Below are positions 16,217-22,894 of a stretch of DNA of 64,000 nucleotides, one piece after another (the stretch's first letter is position 1; each line of letters opens with the position of its first letter). Source of the DNA: Roseomonas gilardii (lineage in GTDB: Bacteria > Pseudomonadota > Alphaproteobacteria > Acetobacterales > Acetobacteraceae); the NCBI RefSeq assembly GCF_001941945.1, contig NZ_CP015583.1, positions 671,001 to 735,000 of the forward strand. Reading direction: 5' to 3'. Made by a program: the position numbers and the translations under genes. The notes beneath the pieces were generated by a model that had not been told where the DNA came from, searched no databases, and saw nothing but the letters and a program-made list of their open reading frames with translations.

Positions 16217-16842
16217 TCCCGCGGCTCGGCGGCGGCCTCGGCATACCAGCGCTCCATCAACGGATGGCGGCGCACCGCCTCCAGATAGGCGAGGGAGCGG
16301 GGGGAGAGTTCCGGCTGGTAGGTCAGGAAGCGGGCCACCACCGGGGCGTACATCGCATCCGCCGCGCCGAACTCCGCGCCGAACAGGAAGGGGCCGCCTT
16401 GTTCGATGAGGCAGTCCGCCCAGACCGCCTCGATGCGGGCGATGTCGGCCAGGCTTTCCGGGTTGCGTCCGAGCCCGGCATAGTCGTCGCGGCCCAGGTT
16501 CATCGGCATGGCGATACGCATGGCGCGGAAGCCGGCATGCATCTCCGCCGCCACGGATCGGGCCTGGGCCCGCGTCACGCGATCGGCGGGCCAGAGCCGG
16601 GGTTCCAGCTCGGCGCAGTATTCCAGGATGGCGAGGCTTTCCCAGATGCGGGCGCCGCGATGCTCCAGATAGGGGACGAGGCCGGCCGGGGTGACCTGCT
16701 TGATGGCCTCCGTGCCCCCGCCCCCGGCGAGGGGGATCAGCACCTCCTCCACCTCCAGCCCGGCGAGATGCACGCCGAGCCAGCCGCGCAGGCTCCAGGA
16801 GGAATAGCGCTTGGTGCCGATGACGAGGCGGCCTTCGGACAT
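16183..16842 (-). CDS. Glutathione S-transferase family protein (copy 1)
   Basis: A 219-residue cytosolic GST. The thioredoxin-like N-terminal domain has the active-site region IGTKRYSSWSLRGWLGV with a Ser-rich catalytic loop and a VPYLEHRGARIWESLAI segment (cis-Pro and glutathione gamma-Glu binding). The helical C-terminal domain carries AEMHAGFRAMRIAMPMNLG and DAMYAPVVARFLTY. Start 16842 is preferred to 16944 because the family begins there and GGGAG precedes it. A clear paralog lies at 33912-34574. Substrate unknown. Confidence 0.88.
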   Translation of the reverse strand: MSEGRLVIGTKRYSSWSLRGWLGVHLAGLEVEEVLIPLAGGGGTEAIKQVTPAGLVPYLEHRGARIWESLAILEYCAELEPRLWPADRVTRAQARSVAAEMHAGFRAMRIAMPMNLGRDDYAGLGRNPESLADIARIEAVWADCLIEQGGPFLFGAEFGAADAMYAPVVARFLTYQPELSPRSLAYLEAVRRHPLMERWYAEAAAEPREWLLPKYETLA

Positions 16843-16855
16843 AGGACTGGCTCCC

Positions 16856-17881
16856 TTATTCCGCCGGGACGGCGGCGACGCCCTTGCTGGTGGAGTACTC
16901 GAAATGCAGCGCTTCGCCGGGGAAGACGCGGCCATGCGCGGCATGGGCGGCCACGGCGGCCTCGGCGAAGCCCTGCAGGATCAGCTTGAGCTTGCCGGGA
17001 TAGGTGGCGATGTCGCCGATGGCATGGACGCCGGGGATGTTCGTTTCCATCGTCGCCGGGGTCACCGCGACATGGGTCTTCTCCAGCCCCAGGCCCCATT
17101 CGGCGATGGGACCGAGCTCCATGGCCAGGCCGAAGAAGGCCAGCAGGTGGTCGGCCTCCACGTCGCGCTCCTCCCCCTTCAGGGTGGCAAGGGTGACATG
17201 GGTGAGCGTCCGCCCGTCGCCCTTCAGCCCGTGGAGCTGGTAGGGGATGGCCATCTCGATCTCGCCCCGCGCGGCGGCGTCCTCCATCTGGGAAACGCTT
17301 TCCGGCGCGGCGCGGAACTTGGGGCGGCGGTGGACGAAGGTCACCTTGGCGGCCACCTGCTTCAGCGACAGGGCCCAGTCCACGGCGGAATCGCCGCCGC
17401 CGGCGATCACCACGCGCTTGCCGCGGAAATCCTCGCGCCGGGCAACGAAGTAGCGGACGGCGCCGCCTGCCTCATAGCCCTCCAGCCCGGCCAAGGGCGG
17501 GCGGTTGGGGCCGAAGGCGCCGGCCCCGGCGGCCAGGATCACCGCCTTGGCCACCACCGTGTCGCCGGCGCTGGTGCCGAGCACGAGGTTCTCGCCGTCC
17601 CGAACCAGGCTCTCCACCCGGCGGCCGAGGAGATAGGTGGGGGTGAAGGGGCGCGCCTGTTCCTCCAGCCGGTCGATCAGCTCGCCGGCCGGGATGCGTG
17701 GAAAGGCTGGGATGTCGAAGATCGGCTTCTCGGGGTAGAGCGCCGTGCACTGGCCGCCGATGGCATCCAGCGTATCGATCACCGTGCAGCGCATCTTCAG
17801 CATGCCGCATTCGAACACGGCGAACAGGCCGGCAGGCCCTGCCCCGATGACGGCGACGTCGGTCTCGATGCGCGCGGCCAT
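16856..17881 (-). CDS. Ferredoxin--NADP(+) reductase (thioredoxin-reductase-like type)
   Basis: A 341-residue flavoenzyme. It has an FAD Rossmann motif VIGAGPAGLFAVFECG, a second dinucleotide motif VIAGGGDSAVDWAL for NADPH, and the FAD-closing segment HAIGDIATYPGKLKLILQGF. The CxxC redox pair of thioredoxin reductase is absent, as expected for the TrxR-like ferredoxin-NADP reductases (YumC type). It exchanges electrons between NADPH and ferredoxin or flavodoxin. The start is supported by GGGGAGA before ATG 17881. A 13-bp tandem duplication lies just upstream. Confidence 0.88.
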   Translation of the reverse strand: MAARIETDVAVIGAGPAGLFAVFECGMLKMRCTVIDTLDAIGGQCTALYPEKPIFDIPAFPRIPAGELIDRLEEQARPFTPTYLLGRRVESLVRDGENLVLGTSAGDTVVAKAVILAAGAGAFGPNRPPLAGLEGYEAGGAVRYFVARREDFRGKRVVIAGGGDSAVDWALSLKQVAAKVTFVHRRPKFRAAPESVSQMEDAAARGEIEMAIPYQLHGLKGDGRTLTHVTLATLKGEERDVEADHLLAFFGLAMELGPIAEWGLGLEKTHVAVTPATMETNIPGVHAIGDIATYPGKLKLILQGFAEAAVAAHAAHGRVFPGEALHFEYSTSKGVAAVPAE

Positions 17882-17903
17882 CCCTGTCTCCCCATTCCCG
17901 GTG

Positions 17904-17929
17904 ATACGGGCCAGTCATACGGGCCAGTC
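17904..17929. repeat. Perfect 13-bp tandem duplication upstream of the FNR gene
   Basis: ATACGGGCCAGTC occurs twice back to back, 23-48 bases before the start of the ferredoxin-NADP reductase gene. The position fits a promoter or operator region, so it may duplicate a regulator site or may be a chance slippage. No regulator is identified. Confidence 0.7.
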
Positions 17930-18151
17930 CGGGGCTGGGTGATACAGGCAAGCGCGCCGCGATCAAAGCCACCTGCCGGCGGGCGGCGGAAATTAGCGCC
18001 TGCCTGGGAGGGGCGGGCAGGGTGGTGTGTGGGATGGGAAGGCCGGGCTGGGCGCAAAGCCCGCCGGGCGGGCCCGGATCGCGGAAAAACCCCGGTCAGG
18101 GGAAGATCCGGCGGGAGCAGATCCGGGACAAGAGGGGAAACCCGTTGAGGG

Positions 18152-18313
18152 TCAGCCCATGATCTCGCGCACGATGCGGCGGATTTCCTCGCTGCTCAGG
18201 CCGGAGGTCTCCGGACGCGGCGGCAGGGCAGGGACGGAAGCCAGGGCCGCCGGGAAGGGCAGGCTGGCGGTGACGGCCAGATGGCCGGCATGGGTATGGG
18301 ACGTCGTGTTCAT
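18152..18313 (-). CDS. 53-aa small protein, unrecognised
   Basis: A short frame of 54 codons with a strong ribosome-binding site (AAAGGA, six bases before ATG 18313). The product begins MNTTSHTHAGHLAVTAS, has an Ala/Pro-rich middle, and ends in a probable amphipathic helix, SSEEIRRIVREIMG. The SD site, clean start and stop, and helix argue that it is real. It has no signal peptide, cysteine or known domain. It lies in the 800-base gap between the FNR and cold-shock genes. I do not recognise a family; the C-terminal helix may be a protein-interaction segment. Confidence 0.55.
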   Translation of the reverse strand: MNTTSHTHAGHLAVTASLPFPAALASVPALPPRPETSGLSSEEIRRIVREIMG

Positions 18314-18685
18314 GGTATTCCTTTTGCCGCGGCCTCCGGGATCGGAGCCGTTCGGGGCGGTTTTCGAAGTCTAGCGTGGAGAATGGCCCGAAGTCGGTGA
18401 CTTCATGATGAAGATCGCCATCCGTCGTCGCGGGCGAAGCCGGCGGGAAAGGGGAGGCGATCGATCAGGCGGCCTTCGCCTGGAAGAGTGTCACCGGAAC
18501 GATGTCGGCGGTGGGGACGTCGCCAGGACGATGGCCGCGTGACAGTCGTCACATGCGGCGATCGCGGCGGGCTCGCTCACGGCAGATTGCCGTTCCGGTT
18601 TTGCGGAGGGAGGCCGTGGCCCCCTCTGCTGTCGCGGCCACCATCCCCGCGGCCGGCATGGCCGGCGGATGCGGGGAGTGGCCGG
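18314..18685. other. Intergenic region, no supported gene
   Basis: This gap between the 53-aa protein and the cold-shock terminator holds no frame with a good ribosome-binding site. A perfect small inverted repeat, GTGAC-agtc-GTCAC, lies at 18539-18552; its role is unknown. Confidence 0.5.
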
Positions 18686-18703
18686 CGGGACCTTGCGGTC
18701 CCG
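18686..18703 (-). terminator. Hairpin downstream of the cold-shock gene
   Basis: CGGGACC-GCAA-GGTCCCG on the minus strand forms a perfect 7-bp stem closed by a GNRA-type tetraloop, ten bases after the stop codon of the cold-shock gene. It has no T tract, so it may be a weak terminator or a 3'-end stabiliser. Confidence 0.6.
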
Positions 18704-18713
18704 TCACGCCTGT

Positions 18714-18920
18714 TCAGGCGCGCTTCAGGTTGCCGGCCGAGACCTTGCCCTGATTGCCGCGCTGCATCTCGAACTCGAGCTTGTCGCCCTCGTTCAGGTT
18801 GCCGATTCCAGAGCGCTCAACGTCGGAGATGTGGACAAACACATCCTTGGAGCCATCATCCGGCTGGATGAAGCCATAGCCCTTGGTTGCGTTGAACCAC
18901 TTAACAGTGCCGGTTGCCAT
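18714..18920 (-). CDS. Cold-shock-domain protein (CspA family)
   Basis: A 68-residue single cold-shock domain. MATGTVKWFNATKGYGFIQPDDG contains RNP1 (KGYGFI), and DVFVHISDVE contains RNP2. It binds single-stranded RNA and DNA and acts as an RNA chaperone. ATG 18920 is the family start; the frame stays open further upstream but that part is leader. A strong hairpin at 18949-18972 lies in the leader and a GNRA hairpin follows the stop. The long leader is typical of cold-regulated csp mRNAs, but whether this copy responds to cold cannot be told. Confidence 0.95.
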   Translation of the reverse strand: MATGTVKWFNATKGYGFIQPDDGSKDVFVHISDVERSGIGNLNEGDKLEFEMQRGNQGKVSAGNLKRA

Positions 18921-18948
18921 GGTGTTTTCCGATCCTTGGCAGAAATCC

Positions 18949-18972
18949 CCGCCGCGCAGACATGCACGGCGG
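18949..18972 (-). promoter_or_regulatory. Leader hairpin of the cold-shock mRNA
   Basis: On the minus strand CCGCCGTGC-atgtct-GCGCGGCGG can form nine continuous pairs, including one U-G wobble. On the plus strand the wobble becomes a C-A mismatch, so the structure favours the csp transcript. It lies 29-52 bases before the start codon, close enough to affect ribosome loading or mRNA stability. A thermosensor role is speculative. Confidence 0.55.
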
Positions 18973-19172
18973 ACCAAGCCTTTGGAAAGGATGCAGACAC
19001 CAGGCTCGGCGCTCCGTCACGAGCTCGGAGAGCAGGCCGAACCAAACACTTGATGGGTCATAGGGTGGGGAAGTGCATCCCGGAAAACAAGAGGCGAATG
19101 AGGAGGTAAGGGCGACCGGGGAGTGATCCAGGGGCTGATTCAGTGCGCGAACAAGGGGTTGAGGACCATTAA

Positions 19173-19186
19173 TCACGATTTCGTGA
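19173..19186. promoter_or_regulatory. Palindrome TCACGA-TT-TCGTGA
   Basis: A perfect 6-2-6 inverted repeat in the divergent region between csp and ohrR. Part of it (TCACGATT) recurs at 19231-19238, nearer ohrR. It is a plausible repressor or activator site, with no assigned protein. Confidence 0.45.
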
Positions 19187-19228
19187 GTTTGATGAGGCTG
19201 CCGGATCGAAAGCGAACAGTAGATCGCG

Positions 19229-19284
19229 GCTCACGATTCATTGATCAAAATTTCATTGTGAGCAATTTGATCGTGCTCTAAATA
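19229..19284 (+). promoter_or_regulatory. ohrR promoter with overlapping inverted repeats
   Basis: TTGTGA at 19256-19261 and TAAATA at 19279-19284 are separated by 17 bases and form a good sigma70-type promoter. Transcription would start near 19291, giving a short leader before GGAGG and ATG 19307. Inverted arms GATCAAAATT (19243-19252) and AATTTGATC (19264-19272), and GCTCAC (19229-19234) with GTGAGC (19258-19263), overlap the -35 region. This is where an autorepressor such as OhrR would bind. The AT-rich arms resemble OhrR operators in general character, not by exact consensus. Confidence 0.6.
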
Positions 19285-19306
19285 ATGCCAGCGATGGAGG
19301 TGCGGC

Positions 19307-19750
19307 ATGTCGGACGGAACGCAGGACACCACCCTGCTGGATGACCAGCTCTGCTTCGCCCTCTATTCGGCGATGAACGCTTTGGGCCGCGCCTATGCCC
19401 CGCTGCTGGAGCCGCTCGGGCTCACCTACCCGCAGTATCTGGCCATGCTGGTGCTCTGGGAAAGGGACGACCTGATGGTGAAGGAGCTGGGGCAGCGGCT
19501 GTTCCTGGACTCCGGCACCCTCACGCCGCTGCTGAAGCGGCTGGAGGTGGCCGGGCTGGTGCGGCGGATGCGCGATCCGTCAGACGAGCGCCTGGTCCGC
19601 ATCCGCCTGACCGAGGCGGGCCGGTCCCTGCGAGAGAAGGCGCAGGAGATCCCTGATCGCCTGGCCTGCGCGATGGACCGTTCCCCTGCCGAGATCGGGG
19701 GGCTGCGCGACAACCTGATCCGCCTGCGCGATGCCTTGCGGGCGGCCTGA
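19307..19750 (+). CDS. ohrR: Organic-hydroperoxide-sensing MarR-family repressor OhrR
   Basis: A 147-residue winged-helix repressor. The N-terminal [21 protein letters not shown] holds C16, the peroxidatic sensing cysteine of OhrR. The recognition region [20 protein letters not shown] and wing [18 protein letters not shown] are diagnostic. In the family, oxidation of the cysteine by organic peroxides releases DNA and induces ohr. The target gene follows directly at 19822. GGAGG precedes the start. The gene is probably autoregulated through the repeats described at 19229-19284. Confidence 0.93.
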   Translation: MSDGTQDTTLLDDQLCFALYSAMNALGRAYAPLLEPLGLTYPQYLAMLVLWERDDLMVKELGQRLFLDSGTLTPLLKRLEVAGLVRRMRDPSDERLVRIRLTEAGRSLREKAQEIPDRLACAMDRSPAEIGGLRDNLIRLRDALRAA

Positions 19751-19821
19751 CCATCACCCTTGGCACACGGTTCCATGACCGCCCGCCCCGAGAAGGACGG
19801 CGCGGCGACGAGGAGAAGATC

Positions 19822-20247
19822 ATGAGCGTCGACGTCAAGTACCGCACCACCGCCTCCGCCACCGGGGGCCGCGACGGCCGCGCCGCCACCGAGGACGGCT
19901 CGCTGGACGTGAAGCTGGCCACGCCCAAGGAACTGGGCGGGGCCGGCGGCGAGGGCAACAATCCGGAGCAGCTTTTCGCGGCGGGCTATTCCGCCTGCTT
20001 CCTGGGCGCCATGAAGGCGGTCAGCGGCAAGGTGGGCGTGCGCGTGCCCAACGATGCCAAGGTGACCGCCACGGTCGGCATCGGCCCGCGTTCCGAGGGC
20101 GGCTTCGGCATCACCGCCGACCTGCAGATCTCCCTGCCGGGCGTCGAGCGCGCCAAGGCGGAGGAACTGGTCCAGGCCGCGCACCAGATCTGCCCCTATT
20201 CCAACGCCACGCGCAACAACGTGGATGTCGGGCTGACGGTGGTCTGA
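19822..20247 (+). CDS. ohr: Organic hydroperoxide resistance protein Ohr
   Basis: A 141-residue thiol peroxidase of the OsmC/Ohr family that reduces organic and fatty-acid hydroperoxides using lipoyl-dependent reductants. The two redox cysteines are C59 ([11 protein letters not shown]) and C124 (HQICPYS), and the [17 protein letters not shown] stretch marks the Ohr rather than OsmC subfamily. GAGGAGAA precedes the ATG. It is 71 bases downstream of ohrR on the same strand and probably shares its promoter. Confidence 0.95.
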   Translation: MSVDVKYRTTASATGGRDGRAATEDGSLDVKLATPKELGGAGGEGNNPEQLFAAGYSACFLGAMKAVSGKVGVRVPNDAKVTATVGIGPRSEGGFGITADLQISLPGVERAKAEELVQAAHQICPYSNATRNNVDVGLTVV

Positions 20248-20399
20248 ACCATCCGGCGCGGGGAAGGGCCTGCGCGGGGAAGGGGTGGTGCATCGCGGCA
20301 TCGCTTCCCCGCCATCGATGCCCGGCCAGGGCGATCCCGCCGTGAAACCGGCCCTGGCCGCTTGTCCCCCCGCGATGCGCCGGGGCATGGTGCGCGCCC

Positions 20400-20870
20400 A
20401 TGGCGCCCGCTTCCCTCGACATCCTGTTGCCCGACCTCGCCGCCACCGAGGCGCTCGCGGCGCGGCTGGCCCGGCTGGCGCTGCCCGGCGATGCCATCCT
20501 GCTGGACGGGCCGCTGGGGGCGGGGAAATCCGCCCTGGCGCGGGCCTTCCTGCGAGCGGCCTCCGGCGATCCCGGCCTGGAAGTGCCTTCGCCCACCTTC
20601 ACCCTGGTGCAGGGCTATGAGATGCCGCCCGCCGCGCCCTTCCGCATGGCCCACCACTTCGACCTTTACCGCCTCGGTGGGGCGGAGGAGGTGGAGGAAC
20701 TGGGCTGGGAGGAGGCGCGCGACGGGGTGGTCCTGGTGGAATGGCCCGGGCGGCTGGCGGACCTGGCCCCGGAGGATGCGCTGCGCATCAGCCTGACGCC
20801 GCTGGAGGGCGAGGCGCGGCAAGCCGCGCTGCGGGGCTGGCCCGGACGAATCGAGAGGCTTTCCCCATGA
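20400..20870 (+). CDS. tsaE: tRNA t6A biosynthesis ATPase TsaE
   Basis: A 156-residue P-loop ATPase that works with TsaB and TsaD to make N6-threonylcarbamoyladenosine on ANN-decoding tRNAs. Walker A is LDGPLGAGKSALARAFL; PSPTFTLVQGYE and HHFDLYRLGGAEEVEELGW are the family signatures. Its stop overlaps the ATG of the kinase gene (ATGA), and with murU it forms a three-gene unit seen in other proteobacteria. Confidence 0.95.
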   Translation: MAPASLDILLPDLAATEALAARLARLALPGDAILLDGPLGAGKSALARAFLRAASGDPGLEVPSPTFTLVQGYEMPPAAPFRMAHHFDLYRLGGAEEVEELGWEEARDGVVLVEWPGRLADLAPEDALRISLTPLEGEARQAALRGWPGRIERLSP

Positions 20871-21949
20871 CCATGGATGCCGTGGGCGCCACTGCCCCGA
20901 ACGCCGAAACCCCGGACACCGCAGCCTCGGACACCGATACGGCGACCGCCGCTGCCCCGGCCATCGAGGCCGTGACCGCCGATGCCTTCCTGGCCGCCCA
21001 CGGCTTCGCCGGCGCGGCGCGCGAGCCTCTGCCCGGCGATGCCGGGCGGCGGCGCTACACCCGCCTGCGCGGCGGGCCGGCGCCTGCCCTGCTGATGGAC
21101 TGCTCCGCCGAGCCGGAGGTGGACCTGCACCCCTTCCTCCGGATGCAGGGGCCGCTGGCCGCAGCCGGGCTGTCCGTGCCACGCATCCTGGCGCGCGACG
21201 ACGGTGCCGGGCTGCTGCTGGTGGAGGAGCTGGGCGAGCGCACCCATGCCGACCTGCTGGATGCCGGCGCCGCTCCGGCGCCGCTTTATGCCGCGGCGGG
21301 CGAGGCGCTCGCCGCGCTGCACGCGGTGCCGCCCCTGCCGGACCTGCCGGCCTGGGACGGCGCGGCGATGGCCCGGGCGGCGGCCGGCACCTTCCTGGAC
21401 TGGTGGTGGCCGGCAGCGCTGGGCGAGGCGCCCTCTGCGGCGCAGCGCGAGGCCTTCGCCCGGGCCGTGCACGACACGATCGCGCCCTTCGGCGGCACGC
21501 GCGGCCTCGTGCACCGCGACTACTTCCCGGCGAACCTGACCCTGGTGCCGGGGCGGGAGGGCGTGCGCGCCGTGGGCATCCTGGATTTCCAGGACGCCGC
21601 GCTGGGCCATCCGGCCTATGACCTGCTGAGCCTGGTGGAGGATGCCCGGCGCGACGTGGCGCCGGAGGCCCGGGTGGCCGCCATCGCCGCTTATCGCCGG
21701 GTGCGGGACATGCCGGATCTGGAGGCCGCCATGGCCGCCCATGGCGCGGTGCGGCACCTGCGGGTCGCCTCGCTCTGGGTGCGGCTGGCGCGCCGCGACG
21801 GCAAGCCGCGTTACCTCGTCCATGGGCCGCGCTGCTGGCGCCTGCTGGCGGCGTCGCTGGCGCATCCGGCGGCCCGGCCGCTCGCTTCCTTCCTGGATGC
21901 GCATGTGCCATTGGCGAGCCGGATGAACCCGCCCCCGAAGGGCTCGTGA
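20867..21949 (+). CDS. amgK: AmgK-like N-acetylmuramate/N-acetylglucosamine anomeric kinase
   Basis: A 360-residue protein of the aminoglycoside-phosphotransferase fold. GLVHRDYFPANLTLV is the catalytic loop (HxDxxxxN) and ILDFQDAALGHPAYDLLSL is the metal-binding DFQDA motif. Between tsaE and murU this is most likely AmgK, which phosphorylates MurNAc and GlcNAc at C1 in the cell-wall recycling shortcut to UDP-MurNAc. The first 35 or so residues are Ala/Thr-rich, with no predicted fold. The ATG overlaps the tsaE stop. Assignment rests on fold plus neighbourhood. Confidence 0.82.
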   Translation: MTMDAVGATAPNAETPDTAASDTDTATAAAPAIEAVTADAFLAAHGFAGAAREPLPGDAGRRRYTRLRGGPAPALLMDCSAEPEVDLHPFLRMQGPLAAAGLSVPRILARDDGAGLLLVEELGERTHADLLDAGAAPAPLYAAAGEALAALHAVPPLPDLPAWDGAAMARAAAGTFLDWWWPAALGEAPSAAQREAFARAVHDTIAPFGGTRGLVHRDYFPANLTLVPGREGVRAVGILDFQDAALGHPAYDLLSLVEDARRDVAPEARVAAIAAYRRVRDMPDLEAAMAAHGAVRHLRVASLWVRLARRDGKPRYLVHGPRCWRLLAASLAHPAARPLASFLDAHVPLASRMNPPPKGS

Positions 21950-21962
21950 AGGAATTGGCCGC

Positions 21963-22781
21963 GTGAGCGAACCGACCGACGCCTCCGCAACCCCTCTGGC
22001 CCCCCAGCCGCCACCCCAGCCACCCCCCCTGCCGGACCTTGCCCTGCCCGCGCCGGGCGTCAGCCCGGGCACGGGAATGGTGCTGGCCGCCGGCCTCGGC
22101 ACGCGCATGCGCCCGCTGACGGAGACCACGCCGAAGCCGCTGCTGCGGCTGCAGGGGCGGAGCCTGCTGGACCATATCCTCGACCAGCTCGATGCCGCCG
22201 GGATCGGCCGCGTGGTGGTGAACGCGCATCACCTGGCTTCGCAGGTCGAGGCCGCCTGCGCCGCCCGGCGGAAGCCCGCCTGCGAGGCGATCGTGGAGCC
22301 GGAGCTGCTGGAGACCGGCGGTGGCATCCGCAACGCCCTGCCGAGGCTGGGGCCCGATCCCTTCGTGGCGGTGAACGGCGATTCCTTCTGGCTGAACGGG
22401 CCGGTACCGGCGTTGCGGCGGCTCTTCGCGGCCTTCGATCCGGAGGCCATGGACGTGCTGCTGCTGGTGGCCCGAGCCGCCGCGGTGGAGGGCGATGTCG
22501 GGCGCGGCGATTTCGCGCTGGACCCGCTGGGCCGCATCCGCCGGCCGAAGGAGCGGGAGGTGGTGCCCTATACCTATGCCGGGGTGCAGGTGCTGCACCC
22601 GCGCCTCTTCGACGGTGCGCCGGAAGGGGCGTGGTCGATGAACCGGCTCTACGACAAGGCCATCGCGGCGGGGCGCGCCTTCGCCCTGGTGCATGACGGG
22701 GTGTGGTTCCACCTTTCCACCCCCGCGGACCTGGATCAGGCGGAGCACCGCCTCGAACGCGGGCTGGTGCGCTTCTTCTGA
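21963..22781 (+). CDS. murU: MurU-like N-acetylmuramate-1-phosphate uridylyltransferase
   Basis: A 272-residue nucleotidyltransferase. GMVLAAGLGTRMRPLTETTPKPLL is the NTP-binding motif, and VNGDSFWLNG carries the metal-binding Asp. It would convert MurNAc-1-P (or a hexose-1-P) to UDP-MurNAc, completing recycling after AmgK. It starts with GTG at 21963, behind AAGGA. A 35-residue Pro-rich N-terminal tail (PPPQPPP type) precedes the enzyme domain; a later start would remove it, but none with a good RBS was seen. Confidence 0.82.
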   Translation: MSEPTDASATPLAPQPPPQPPPLPDLALPAPGVSPGTGMVLAAGLGTRMRPLTETTPKPLLRLQGRSLLDHILDQLDAAGIGRVVVNAHHLASQVEAACAARRKPACEAIVEPELLETGGGIRNALPRLGPDPFVAVNGDSFWLNGPVPALRRLFAAFDPEAMDVLLLVARAAAVEGDVGRGDFALDPLGRIRRPKEREVVPYTYAGVQVLHPRLFDGAPEGAWSMNRLYDKAIAAGRAFALVHDGVWFHLSTPADLDQAEHRLERGLVRFF

Positions 22782-22894
22782 GGGCACGCCTTCCGTCCGG
22801 GGCGATGGCCCGGTCAATGTGACCGGGAACGGGGATTGATCGCCGCGCGGGGGCGGTAGAAGACTATCGCCGCCGCACGGACCCCAAGGTGCCC

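Noticed and set aside
18500-18600. Minus-strand short frame containing CDDCHAA, resembling a CxxCH haem motif
   Set aside because: It has only about 29 codons from a GTG without a ribosome-binding site, no signal peptide and no cytochrome context; the motif is probably chance.
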